Translations under genes and position numbers: made by a program | DNA from: SAR202 cluster bacterium | Lineage (GTDB): Bacteria; Chloroflexota; Dehalococcoidia; Lucifugimonadales; VGZR01 | Direction: 5' to 3' | NCBI GenBank assembly: GCA_016872515.1 | Contig: VGZR01000016.1 | Span: forward strand, 1-52,869 | Length of the DNA: 52,869 nucleotides | Part shown: positions 28,716 to 39,478 of the stretch, in pieces | How positions within the stretch are numbered: the first letter of the stretch is position 1 | Layout: the number at the start of each line of letters is the position of its first letter | Notes under the pieces: generated by a model | What the model was told of the DNA's origin: nothing | The model's database searches: none | What the model saw: the letters and a program-made list of their open reading frames with translations, nothing else

Positions 28716-29507
28716 CTAAGCCGGCGCACTCGCGGATACGGACTCGATGGTGCTTCCGAACGCCTCGCTGGAAGCGATGAAGGCGTCTGTGGCGGCGTCC
28801 CGGCTGTGCTCGGGCGCCCCCTCCACCGCGGACTGGAGGGTCGCGAGGGCTTGCGACGCGGTTCTCTCAGGCCGTTGCCTCAAGACGGCAACCTCTTGTT
28901 GGTCTTCGACTCTCCCGGCAATCTGCGCCGCCACGGCGAGCGAGTTCTGCAGGTCTTCTTGAGCGGACTTCGCTGCAAGCGGGTCACCGGAGGTGACTAG
29001 GGAGCCGATCTCGTCTGCGCGGCGCTCCGCGTACCTGAGGTGTAGATCCGCCTTACCCGTATCGGAGAACTCGAACGCCAGCCGCCACCACTCCACCGGG
29101 AGTTTGACAGGGTACAGTGCGTCTCCGGGGAGGGCGCTGTTCGAAGCCGAAATCACCGCGACACTTTCCACCGCAACCACAAGCACGGCGGCCAAGCTCA
29201 CCGTCAGCAAGCGCAGACGCAGCCCGAAGATGTCCGGCACTCTCCAATCCTTGCTGGCCTGTTCCTTTGCCTGGAGCTCCCTACGATAGTCGTGGACCCG
29301 CCGGCGCCAGCGCGTCTGGGCCTCGGCGCGAGGCGCGAAGGCCGCATCCTAGGCCGACATCACTGCGGTGCGGAGCAGCGGCTCCAGCTCCTCCCGCACC
29401 TGCGGGTAAAGCCCGAGGCAATGTTCGACCGTTTCCCCGCGAAGGAAGACCCGGTCGAGGCATTCGTCTAGAATCTTGTCGAGTTCTCTATCTACGCCGT
29501 CTTCCAT
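28716..29507 (-). pseudogene. DUF5667-domain membrane protein (anti-sigma-like partner), in-frame TAG
   Basis: ATG 29507 starts 9 bases after the sigma factor stop. The cytoplasmic head (LDKILDECLDRVFLRGETVE, YPQVREELEPLLRTAV) resembles the start of sigma-linked regulators in Chloroflexota. A TAG near 29350 follows VMSA. The same frame resumes DAAFAPRAEAQTRWRRRV, then one membrane span (TVSLAAVLVVAVESVAVIS) and the DUF5667 core NSALPGDALYPVKLPVEWWR with helical repeats. It ends in TAG 28718-28716, directly followed in frame by the DUF4382 region. Anti-sigma activity is inferred from the operon. Confidence 0.75.
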
Positions 29508-29516
29508 ATGTTCCTG

Positions 29517-30044
29517 TCATGTGGAGCCCTCCAAGGTGCGCGGTATCTTGTTTATCGCAGCACTCTGCATCTCCCGCACTGCACCGGGCTTCTTGCCCAG
29601 CACCGCCGCCACCTGCTCCGAAGTCATCTCCGCACCGAACCGGAGACTCAGTAAATGTTGTTGCAACTCGCTCACCTGGCCCATCGCTTCTCTGAGCCGT
29701 TCCATGTCATGTGTGTTCTCCACAATTTCGGAAGGACTGATGCCGCCGCTGACCACGGGCAACGCGTTGTCCAGTTCCACCAACGCGGGGCGCCGGCTCT
29801 TCTTCCTTAGACGGTACACTACGATGTTGTGGGCTATCTTGAATATCCAGGCTTCCAGTGGCGCTCCTGTTGGAGTGTACCGGTCGGCTGACTGAAGGGC
29901 ACGCATGAAGACCTCCCCAGGCAGGTCCTCGGCCTCATCCCTGCTGCCGATGCGGACGAAGATGTATCTCGCGACCCGTCCATAATGAGTCTCGTAAAGC
30001 CGCGCGACTGCATCGCGGATGGAGGAGGAAGTATCGCCTGCCAA
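29517..30044 (-). CDS. ECF-type RNA polymerase sigma factor
   Basis: 175 residues. Region 2 has YETHYGRVARYIFVRIGSRD and FMRALQSADRYTP with APLEAWIFKIAHN. Region 4 has LQQHLLSLRFGAEMTSEQVA and LGKKPGAVREMQSAAINKI, the helix-turn-helix for the -35 element. It is followed 9 bases later by the DUF5667 gene, a pairing common in Chloroflexota. It probably controls its own operon in response to an envelope signal. It is intact although the downstream members are broken. Confidence 0.92.
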   Translation of the reverse strand: MAGDTSSSIRDAVARLYETHYGRVARYIFVRIGSRDEAEDLPGEVFMRALQSADRYTPTGAPLEAWIFKIAHNIVVYRLRKKSRRPALVELDNALPVVSGGISPSEIVENTHDMERLREAMGQVSELQQHLLSLRFGAEMTSEQVAAVLGKKPGAVREMQSAAINKIPRTLEGST

Positions 30045-30230
30045 CGCGCTTAGGACCCACCCATTGTTGAAGGTATGGATGGAGTAATTCTAGTGTGTTT
30101 CCTACACTTGATTGCGGGTGGTCTGCCAAGAGGAATGCGGGAGGATACCGAGTTCTTGGCAGCTTGGCTACGGCCTTAGTGTCCAAAGTGCATTTCTCTG
30201 AGCCATGTCCCATATTTTTGATACGAAGAC

Positions 30231-30461
30231 TTATCGAGGGATAGCCGTAGCGTCGTAGCCTGTTGCGGGCATCGCAAAGCCCTCTCCCCACCGTCGGCCT
30301 CGGACATTCGCTACAGGTCCGCGCTGTGGGTTTGAGCGCCAAGGGGCATAAGAGTATTCGACATGCCCGCAGTGCACACACAGGTTTTGCCCCCGGTCTA
30401 TCCAGTCTGCCTGGATGGTGCCGTGGCACCGCTTGCATCCGTTGAAGATGAGTATTGAAAT
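30231..30461 (-). CDS. Possible small zinc-ribbon protein
   Basis: A minus-strand frame with two Cys pairs, CKRCHG and CVHCGH, about 20 residues apart, a classic zinc ribbon, followed by a basic tail ending in TAA 30233-30231. No ATG is present. ATT 30461 directly follows GGTGGAGG, and ATA 30455 lies a little further on, so the start is unclear or mutated. It overlaps head-to-head with the upstream frame of the winged-helix gene. Treat as tentative. Confidence 0.35.
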   Translation of the reverse strand: MSILIFNGCKRCHGTIQADWIDRGQNLCVHCGHVEYSYAPWRSNPQRGPVANVRGRRWGEGFAMPATGYDATAIPR

Positions 30462-30615
30462 CCTCCACCGACAAACAGAACACTGGGCGGCAGCGAATGT
30501 CAGTAGCGGGATAGTCCATACCCCGGGATGGTCTCTGCACAACTCGCGACGAACGCAGTTCGAGAGGTTTGTCAAGGACGAACTGTTGGCCTGAGAAGAT
30601 GCCCTGCTGCCGAGA

Positions 30616-31008
30616 TTGCTTAGGTCGGCGGAATCCCGCACCGCGGCCGTCCCCAATGCAGGCGGCGACATAACGGCGTTGATTGCCCACAAATCAAGGA
30701 GGGTGTGGCGCTTCGCCAATCTGACCGTAGATGTACCCGCCGGGACTGCCTACCTGGGGACAAGTCCATTGGGCCTTGCAGAGTTCGAGTTCGTATTGCT
30801 GGCATGCCTGATACGAAGACCGCACCAAGTGGTGCCGCTGGAAGAACTCACCCGCAGGGTGGTCATCACGTCCGACACGGTGGGCCAGAGGCTGGTGGAA
30901 TTGACCGTCCACCACCTTGGGCGAAAGCTCGAGCAGGGCGGGTCGGCCAGACTGATCCACTCAGTTCGGGGCGTCGGCTACACCCTGCGGGAGGACGAGC
31001 CAGGGTAG
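30616..31008 (+). CDS. Stand-alone OmpR/PhoB-type winged-helix DNA-binding protein
   Basis: About 130 residues from TTG 30616. The C-terminal 90 residues match the trans_reg_C effector domain: LGLAEFEFVLLACLIRRPHQ, VVPLEELTRRV, ELTVHHLGRKLEQ and the hallmark LIHSVRGVGYTLRE. There is no receiver domain. In the same frame a TGA just upstream of 30616 is preceded by an open stretch from ATG 30448 (MSIEILHRQTEHW), so the protein may once have been longer with the TGA as another nonsense change. Regulator of unknown target. Confidence 0.75.
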   Translation: MLRSAESRTAAVPNAGGDITALIAHKSRRVWRFANLTVDVPAGTAYLGTSPLGLAEFEFVLLACLIRRPHQVVPLEELTRRVVITSDTVGQRLVELTVHHLGRKLEQGGSARLIHSVRGVGYTLREDEPG

Positions 31009-31098
31009 GCGCCAGGATACATGTCTCACAGAAGTCAGCGTCAAACGAGCTTCCCGTCGTCAGCTTGAGAAACGGTCCAAGCTGCGAGTGGCCACGCC

Positions 31099-32436
31099 CT
31101 ACCAACCGGCGTAAGGGGCGATGGCTTTGTCGGAGATGTCACCTTCGAGGTAGTCGCGGGTCGCGCGGGCAAGGATGTCCACGCCCTCGTCTATCTCGGC
31201 GCGGGTGAGGATGAGGGGCGGGGTGAGTTCGATAACGCTGCCCCACATGCCGGCATAGTAGCAGACAAGGCCCAGCTCCCAAGCGCGGAAGACGATCTTG
31301 GCGGCGGCCTCGCGGTTGGGCTTCTTGGTCTTGCGGTCCTGCACCAGTTCGATGCCCTGGATCATGCCGATTCCACGAACGTCGCCGACGATGTCGAAGC
31401 CGCCGAGGGCCTCTTTGAGGCGGCGCTGAAGGTAGCGGCCGTTGCGGCCCGCACGCTCGGGCAGGCGCTGGCGCTCGATTTCGGTGACGGTGGCAAGGCC
31501 CGCGGCACAGCAGGCGGCATTGCCGGAGTTGGTGAAGCCGTGGAAGCCGCCGGGGGCGTCGAGGATGTCGGCGCGGCCCACGATGGCGGAGAGGGGCAGG
31601 CCGCCGCCCAGGGACTTGCCGAGGATGAGGATGTCGGGCTCGATGCCGTAGTGCTGGTAGGAGAACATCTTGCCGGTGCGGCCGAGGCCGACCTTGATGT
31701 CGTCCACGACGAGCAGGAGGTTGTGGCGGTCGCAGAGGGCGCGGAGCTTGGGTATGAAGTCGGGCGGCGGCAGGACCTCGCCGCTGTCGGCCTGGATGGT
31801 CTCGACGAAGACGGCGGCGGTCTCGGAGGGCGGCGAGATGGTCTCGAAGATGTAGTTCTCAAGGTAGTCGAGACACTGGACGGTGACGTTGCGTCCGCTG
31901 CCGCCAAAGGGGGGCCGGTAGGCGTTGGGGTACGGGGCCTTGGTGGCGTTGGAGGCGAACATATAGCGGTTGAAGGCGGGGCTTGCCGAGATGGCCATGG
32001 AGCCGTCGGAGGTGCCGTGCCAGGAGCCGACGAAGGTGACGATGCGGCGCTTGCCGGTGGCGGCGACGATGATGCGGTTGGCGGCCTCGCAGGCGTCGGA
32101 GCCGGACAGCCCGTACCACACGCGCATGTCTTTGCGGCCTCCAGCCAACTCGACGAGCTTCTCGGCGAGCTCCACGCCGGGCTGGTGGACGTTGGAGACG
32201 AGGCCGGCGAAAGTGGTCCTAGCCATCTGGTCGCGGACGGCGCGGCGGACGGCCTGGTTGTCGAAGCCCAGGTGGCCGATAGACCAGTAGGACGAGAAAT
32301 CGAGGTAGCGGCGGCCGTCGGCGTCCACGAGGCGGGCGCCCTCTGCGCGGTCCACAACCATAGGGTTGTAGCGCACCTTCATGGCCTTGGCGATGTACCG
32401 GGCGTCCTTCTCGATGAGTTGTTTATTCGTCGGCAT
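31099..32436 (-). CDS. Class III PLP-dependent aminotransferase
   Basis: 445 residues, same family as 4-aminobutyrate and glutamate-1-semialdehyde aminotransferases. PLP-site features are the GSDACEAANR loop (112-121), SWHGTSDGS (139-146), D245 in VVDDIKVGLGRTG and Schiff-base K274 in ILGKSLGGG. Asp follows the conserved D245 where Glu is usual. The annotation 'aspartate aminotransferase family' is common for this type but says little about substrate. ATG 32436 lies 12 bases after the HtrA-like stop, so the two may be co-transcribed. Confidence 0.92.
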   Translation of the reverse strand: MPTNKQLIEKDARYIAKAMKVRYNPMVVDRAEGARLVDADGRRYLDFSSYWSIGHLGFDNQAVRRAVRDQMARTTFAGLVSNVHQPGVELAEKLVELAGGRKDMRVWYGLSGSDACEAANRIIVAATGKRRIVTFVGSWHGTSDGSMAISASPAFNRYMFASNATKAPYPNAYRPPFGGSGRNVTVQCLDYLENYIFETISPPSETAAVFVETIQADSGEVLPPPDFIPKLRALCDRHNLLLVVDDIKVGLGRTGKMFSYQHYGIEPDILILGKSLGGGLPLSAIVGRADILDAPGGFHGFTNSGNAACCAAGLATVTEIERQRLPERAGRNGRYLQRRLKEALGGFDIVGDVRGIGMIQGIELVQDRKTKKPNREAAAKIVFRAWELGLVCYYAGMWGSVIELTPPLILTRAEIDEGVDILARATRDYLEGDISDKAIAPYAGW

Positions 32437-32448
32437 GAGCTTGGCCTT

Positions 32449-34344
<1,896 letters not shown>

Positions 34345-34505
34345 CCCTTGAGGCGGATACGAGGCAAATACCAGCACAAGCGTACCCAGTGAGGCCTGTG
34401 GGGTCAATGGCGAGGCAAGAAAGCCCCTCCCGTCCAGCGCCGGCGTGGGAGATGCCGGGTGCGTGCTATCATGTGCGGCGCTTGCTTTCAACGGAGGGAA
34501 CGGGC

Positions 34506-35255
34506 GTGAACGAAGAGTTTCTGGCCGCCAAGGAACTGCGCAAGGCGTTCAACGGCAATGTGGCCGTGGACGTGGTGTCGTTCTCCATCATGCGGAAGGA
34601 GATCTTCGGGTTGCTTGGGCCGAACGGCGCGGGGAAAACGACGACGATACGGATGATGGCGACGGTGCTGCCGCCGGACGGGGGCGACGTGATGGTGGAC
34701 GGCCACTCAGTACTGCGTCACGCGGGCGAGGTGCGAAAACTCATCGGGGTGTGTCCTCAGGAATTGGCGCTCTACCCGGAGCTGACGGCGTTGGAGAACC
34801 TGGTGTTCTTCGGCCAGATGGCTGGGCTTGGCGGCAAACAGGCGAAGGAGGCTGCGGGGGAGAATCTGCTGCTGGTGGGTCTGCAAGACCGGGCGAAGGA
34901 CGCGGTGGCGAAGTTCTCGGGCGGGATGAAGCGGCGGGTGAACCTGGCCATCTCGCTTATGAGCCGCCCTGCCCTGCTGTTCCTGGACGAGCCGACGGTG
35001 GGGATAGACCCGCAGTCGCGTAACCACATCTTCGAGACGGTGCAGCGGCTGCGGGGCGAGGGGATGACGGTGCTCTACACGACGCACTACATGGAAGAGG
35101 CGGACCGACTGTGCGACCGGCTGGCCATCATGGACCATGGACAGCTCATTGCGGTGGGCACGCCGCGTGAGTTGAAGGCGCAGATAGGCCAGCCGGAGAA
35201 AGTGACCTTGGAAGAGGTCTTCCTGAGCTTGACCGGGAGGAGGCTGCGGGATTGA
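34506..35255 (+). CDS. ABC transporter ATPase, ABC-2 (export) type
   Basis: 249 residues from GTG 34506, which follows CAACGGAGGGAACGG; the frame extends further upstream without support. Walker A GPNGAGKT (38-45), signature FSGGM (137-141), Walker B LLFLDEP (157-163) and H-loop His 194. Close to the CcmA/DrrA type that drives exporters of drugs, lipids or polysaccharides. The permeases lie downstream at 36724-39095, separated by a Kelch lipoprotein gene. It is divergent from the HtrA gene across a 161-base gap that must hold both promoters. Confidence 0.92.
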   Translation: MNEEFLAAKELRKAFNGNVAVDVVSFSIMRKEIFGLLGPNGAGKTTTIRMMATVLPPDGGDVMVDGHSVLRHAGEVRKLIGVCPQELALYPELTALENLVFFGQMAGLGGKQAKEAAGENLLLVGLQDRAKDAVAKFSGGMKRRVNLAISLMSRPALLFLDEPTVGIDPQSRNHIFETVQRLRGEGMTVLYTTHYMEEADRLCDRLAIMDHGQLIAVGTPRELKAQIGQPEKVTLEEVFLSLTGRRLRD

Positions 35256-35426
35256 ACTGACGTACGGCAATCCAACAGGCGCCAGAGAGGATCACGACCA
35301 CTCGGTGCTGATGGGGTGGCCGCCTGTAAGTCAGTCTTCATGGGTTGTTCGTAGATCCCATCGCTGCTTTCACGCGGTGTTGACAGACTTCCATTAGCTT
35401 CTCTGATGATCATCGGAACATTCAGC

Positions 35427-36653
35427 ATGAAAAGGAGCATAGGCAGAGTGCTTACCAAGATAGCGCCGCGGGCAGGGCTGCTTGCCCTGGGCATCGCGTT
35501 CTCGTTCATCCTCGCCGTGGCATGCAGTTCATCGGACCCGGCGGCTCAGCCTCAGGCGACATCTCAACAGCAGCAGGAGCAACAGGGTTTGACAGGGGCA
35601 ACGCCCACGAGTGTGCGAACAGCAGCCAAGGACGCGGGCAAGTTCCAGGTGACGGGCACGGTGTCGGAGCGGCGACAGTACTTCAGCACAGCGCTGCTCC
35701 ACGACGGGAGGATACTAATCGCGGGCGGACGCCAGGTCGGGTTCGGGGCGACGCCGGACGGCGCGGGACTGAAGTCGGCGGAGGTGTACGACCCAAAGAC
35801 AAAGCAGGCCAGGTCCATCGCCGATATGTCCGACCTGCGGCTGCTATTCCTGGCTGAGACGCTGGCGGACGGCAAGGTGCTGGTGGCGGGCGGCGTCAAC
35901 CAGAGCAAGTTCCCCAGCAATACGGCGGAGCTATGGAACCCGGCAACGGAGAAATGGATCCCGACCGGCCCGATGCACTACCCAAGGGACACGCTGGCCT
36001 GGGTGACACTCCAGGACGGGCGGGTGCTGGCCATCGGCGGCAACGACGACAGATTCAGCTTCCTGGCAACGGCGGAGACGTACGACCCGGCCACGGAAAC
36101 GTGGACGGAGGTGGCACCGATGGCGACGGCCAGGGCGTGGCACACGGCGACGCTGTTGGAGGACGGGCGGGTGCTCGTGGCCGGCGGCGGCAGGACCGAC
36201 GGGCCGTACATCAACTCGGCTGAGGTCTATGACCCCGTGAAGAACGAGTGGACACCGGCAGGCACGATGTCCCTGGGCCGCGCGTTCCACACGGCGACGC
36301 TGTTGAAGAACGGGCGGGTGCTGGTGGTCGGCGGGAAAGGCAAACGGACGAAGGCAGAGGTGTGGGACCCGGCGGCGAATACGTGGAGCCCCGCCGGAGA
36401 GACGGCGGAGCCTCGGTCGGAGCATGTGGCAGCGCTGCTGCCGGACGGGCGGGTGCTGGTGGCTGGCGGGACGGGCATCCGGAGCACCGCCGAGATGTAC
36501 GACCCGGCAACGAATAGCTGGTCGCCCGCCAGCGAGATGCGCTACGGACGGTACCGCCATGGCGCGGTGGTGCTGACGGACGGGAGCGTGCTCATCATCG
36601 GAGGCATCGGGAAGGACGGGGTGGTGGCGGAGACCGAGTTGTACGTGCCGTAG
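35427..36653 (+). CDS. Kelch-repeat lipoprotein
   Basis: 408 residues from ATG 35427. Lipobox LAVAC with Cys 33, a Gln-rich spacer, then six or seven Kelch-like blades with the repeated pattern ATLLEDGRVLVAGG followed by AEVYDP and W, spaced about 48 residues. It forms a beta-propeller outside the membrane. It lies between the ATPase and the two permease genes of an ABC exporter, on the same strand with gaps of 171 and 70 bases, so it may be an accessory protein of that exporter; this is inferred from position only. Confidence 0.88.
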   Translation: MKRSIGRVLTKIAPRAGLLALGIAFSFILAVACSSSDPAAQPQATSQQQQEQQGLTGATPTSVRTAAKDAGKFQVTGTVSERRQYFSTALLHDGRILIAGGRQVGFGATPDGAGLKSAEVYDPKTKQARSIADMSDLRLLFLAETLADGKVLVAGGVNQSKFPSNTAELWNPATEKWIPTGPMHYPRDTLAWVTLQDGRVLAIGGNDDRFSFLATAETYDPATETWTEVAPMATARAWHTATLLEDGRVLVAGGGRTDGPYINSAEVYDPVKNEWTPAGTMSLGRAFHTATLLKNGRVLVVGGKGKRTKAEVWDPAANTWSPAGETAEPRSEHVAALLPDGRVLVAGGTGIRSTAEMYDPATNSWSPASEMRYGRYRHGAVVLTDGSVLIIGGIGKDGVVAETELYVP

Positions 36654-36723
36654 TCTGGGGCGTCTCCCTCTAACCAGATACAACCCAGGAGTCGTGATAG
36701 CAGTGAGACGGTGCGGCTGAGCC

Positions 36724-37911
36724 ATGCTCCGCCCTGTGCACATCGCACTGTTCGAGGTGCGCCGGTACATCGTTGACCGGGGCGACCTGGCGTTCAGCCT
36801 GGCGCTGCCCATGGCGCTGTTCGCCCTTATGTATGGCGTGTTCGGTGGGGACGAGACGTTCAATGGAACGGCGAACGTCGTGGACCTGGACGGCGGCCCG
36901 GCGGCACAGGAGTTCGTGTCGCGCCTGGAGTCTGTGGACGGCCTGCAGGTGCGGCTTCGGTCGCTGGACGAGGCGGACCGGGCCCTGGCGCGGACGAGCA
37001 TCCTGACGGCCATCGTCATCCCGCCGGGGTTCTCGGACGCGCTGGCGGCGGGCGAACCCGTGAAGCTGACCGTGAAACAGCGCGGCACGGGCGGCGACGA
37101 GGGGCAGATCGTGTCGAGCATCGCGCTGAGCGTGGCACAGCGCATCGCGGCAGAGGTGCAGGCGCGGCGATGGGCGCGAACGACGATGGAGGGGTCAGCC
37201 ATTCCGCAGCCGGAGATAGACCAGGCCGCCCAGGCGGCCGTGACGCAGGCGGACGCTGACCCGGCGGTGGACGTGGCGGTGGTGGTGGAGGGCGAAAGCG
37301 GGCGGGCCGATGGCGGGCAGTTCGTGGACAGGCTGCTGCCGGGCATCCTGGTGATGTTCCTGATGTTCGCAGTGACGCTGAGTTCGCAAGTCATCGTGGA
37401 TGAACGGCGGCTGGGGACGCTGGAGCGTCTGCTGACGACGCGGCTGACGTTGAACCAACTCTTTGCAGGAAAGTTCCTGGCGGGCGTTGCGCGGGCGATG
37501 CTGCAGGCGGTGGTGCTGCTGGCGCTGGCATACGCGGTCCTGCGGGTCGGAGGACCATCGAGCTTCTTCCAGGCGCTGGCGTTCGCGCTGCTCGTGGCTG
37601 CCGCCGTGGGGGCCATCGGCCTGGTCATCGGCGCGGCGGCGCGGACGCGGGAGCAGGCGACGTGGGCGGCGGTGTTCTTCACGATGTTCATGACCATATT
37701 CGGGGGGACGTTCTTCGACCCGAGCGAGACGAAGGCGCTGGACGTCCTGAGCCATGTGACGCTGAACCGGTACGCGATCGACGCGTTGGAGGGCATCACT
37801 TCGGGCGGGAAGTCGTTCGCGGACTACGGCGTCCAGGCGGGCATCATGGCGGGCGTGGCGGTGGCGGCGCTGACGGTGGCGCGTTGGGCGTTCAGGAGGA
37901 CGGTGAAGTGA
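36724..37911 (+). CDS. ABC-2 family transporter permease (first)
   Basis: 395 residues. One N-terminal membrane span (DLAFSLALPMALFALMYGV), a long extracytoplasmic loop of about 180 residues, then five C-terminal spans starting LLPGILVMFLMFAVTLSSQV with the conserved ERRLGTLERLLTTRL stretch. This is the YhgE/NatB-like layout. The stop overlaps the start of the next permease (GTGA). It works with the ATPase at 34506-35255. The substrate is unknown. Confidence 0.9.
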   Translation: MLRPVHIALFEVRRYIVDRGDLAFSLALPMALFALMYGVFGGDETFNGTANVVDLDGGPAAQEFVSRLESVDGLQVRLRSLDEADRALARTSILTAIVIPPGFSDALAAGEPVKLTVKQRGTGGDEGQIVSSIALSVAQRIAAEVQARRWARTTMEGSAIPQPEIDQAAQAAVTQADADPAVDVAVVVEGESGRADGGQFVDRLLPGILVMFLMFAVTLSSQVIVDERRLGTLERLLTTRLTLNQLFAGKFLAGVARAMLQAVVLLALAYAVLRVGGPSSFFQALAFALLVAAAVGAIGLVIGAAARTREQATWAAVFFTMFMTIFGGTFFDPSETKALDVLSHVTLNRYAIDALEGITSGGKSFADYGVQAGIMAGVAVAALTVARWAFRRTVK

Positions 37912-39095
37912 GCGGCCTCCTCCGGCAGGCGTGGGTGATTTCGCTGAAGGACACACGCCTGTTCGTGCGCGACCGGTTCGCGCTGGCGTTCGCGCTGGCG
38001 TTCCCGCTGCTGTTCGTGCTGGGGTTCACGTTGGCGCTGGGCAACATCAGTTCGCCGGACCAGCCGATCGTGTTGAGGGTGGCGACGCAGGAGCAGGAGG
38101 GTATCAGCACGCAGATCATCGCGGCGCTGACGGCCGGCGAGGAAAGCGTCTTCCAAGAGATAGCATATGACGAGGCCAGGCTGGCGGTGAAGCATGGACG
38201 GCTCGGGGGGTTCGTGGCGTTCCCAGCGGACTTCACGGCGTCGCTGCTCGCCGGCGGGAAGACACGCATCGAGGTGGTGTCGAGGTCGGAGGACCCGAAC
38301 CGGCGGGCCGCGCTCGAAGGGTTCGCGCATGCTTTGGCGGGGCAGATCTCGCTCGCACGGGAAGCGGTGGCTACGGTCGCGGCGCTCAAGGCGAGGGAGA
38401 CGGGGGCGACGCCGGCGTTGGACGTGGGCTCGCTTATCCAGCCCACGGCGTTGGTGGCCATGGAGACGGAGCAGGTAGGCCCGGCACGGCCGATCAGGGC
38501 GAGCAATTTCACGCTGCCGGGCTACCTGACGATGTTCGTGTTCTTCGCGGCAGCGATGGGGGCCGAGGCGGTGGCCCGCGAGCGTCAGACGCAGACGCTG
38601 GAGCGGATGCTGTCCAACGGGGTGCGGCGCGAGTCCATCCTGCTAGGGAAGTACCTGAGCACGGCGTACCGCGGCCTGCTGCAGTTGGCAGTGTTGTGGA
38701 TCGTCGGCATCTTCGGGTTCAACGTGGAACTAGGGCCGGAGCCGGTGGCCGTCATCGCCATCTCGGTGCTCATGGTGCTGGCGTCAGCGGGGTTCGGCAT
38801 CATGCTGGCGTCGTTAGTGAACACGGTACGGAGCGCGGACTCCGTCGGGATCCTGACGTCCATCGTGCTAGCGCCGGTCGGCGGGTGCTGGTGGCCGCTC
38901 TTCATCGCGCCCGCATGGATGCAGACCTTGTCCAAGCTGACGCCGCACGGGTGGGCCAACAGCGCGTTCAACAAGCTGATGCTGTTCGGGGCTGAGCCGG
39001 GCAACGTGGCCTGGGAGATGACAGCGCTGGCGCTGTTCGGCGCGGGCTTCGTCGCCGTGGCGCTGTGGCGCTTCCGGATGGCGCCCGCGCGGTGA
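37908..39095 (+). CDS. ABC-2 family transporter permease (second)
   Basis: 395 residues from GTG 37908, which overlaps the preceding stop by 4 bases; the longer open frame runs back through the first permease out of frame. Same layout as its partner: an early span (FALAFALAFPLLFVLGFTL), a loop, then five spans from LPGYLTMFVFFAAAMG with ERQTQTLERMLSNGVRRES. Equal length and shared motifs mark the pair as a duplicated heterodimer. Confidence 0.9.
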   Translation: MSGLLRQAWVISLKDTRLFVRDRFALAFALAFPLLFVLGFTLALGNISSPDQPIVLRVATQEQEGISTQIIAALTAGEESVFQEIAYDEARLAVKHGRLGGFVAFPADFTASLLAGGKTRIEVVSRSEDPNRRAALEGFAHALAGQISLAREAVATVAALKARETGATPALDVGSLIQPTALVAMETEQVGPARPIRASNFTLPGYLTMFVFFAAAMGAEAVARERQTQTLERMLSNGVRRESILLGKYLSTAYRGLLQLAVLWIVGIFGFNVELGPEPVAVIAISVLMVLASAGFGIMLASLVNTVRSADSVGILTSIVLAPVGGCWWPLFIAPAWMQTLSKLTPHGWANSAFNKLMLFGAEPGNVAWEMTALALFGAGFVAVALWRFRMAPAR

Positions 39096-39478
39096 CCAAC
39101 TCTTTTCCCAGGCAGAAGGAGTTCCGCCGTCAACCTTCATCGCCCCGCGCTGGCTTCGTGAAGACACGCACAATGGTGACACCTCTCATGCGCGTGTGTA
39201 TGCTGGACTTCCAGGCGGCCTAATGCGGGTTGGACTCGTAGCACACGCGACCATCCACACACTAGAGCATGGTTATCGAGAGGGACACAGGGACTGAACA
39301 GAGCATGAATTGAGAGGAAAGTTGTAGGCTGAGGCCGCACATCGGGCCGCCTGGAAGAGTAAGAGGCCGCGTGACGCTGGAGAAGATGGGCGTCGTGCGG
39401 CCTCGGTGTTTTACGACGGGTACGTGGAAAAGGTGTTGCCGGCATCAGGCGTTGGGACCGAGTGAAAGGAGACCAGCT
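39096..39478. other. Intergenic stretch between ABC permease and CNB gene
   Basis: 383 bases with no supported gene. A short minus-strand reading near 39190-39130 (MRGVTIVRVFTKPARGDEG) recalls the N-terminus of PhzF-type isomerases but stops at once. No terminator hairpin with a T-run is visible. A good ribosome site (AAAGGAG) precedes the next gene. Confidence 0.4.

Noticed and set aside
9448-29352. TAG reassigned to an amino acid (genetic code change)
   Set aside because: Many intact genes end in TAG exactly where their families end (dnaB, loader, RRM, uppP, both phosphotriesterase-family genes, aminotransferase). TAA and TGA also occur as in-frame stops, and frameshifts occur in the same genes. 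No suppressor tRNA is in the window.
30616-31008. Two-component response regulator
   Set aside because: Only the DNA-binding domain is present; no receiver domain or histidine kinase is found nearby in any frame.
39130-39190. PhzF-like N-terminus on the minus strand (MRGVTIVRVFTKPARGDEG)
   Set aside because: The match is under 20 residues and stops at once; no further family motif follows in any frame. Too little to call a gene relic.
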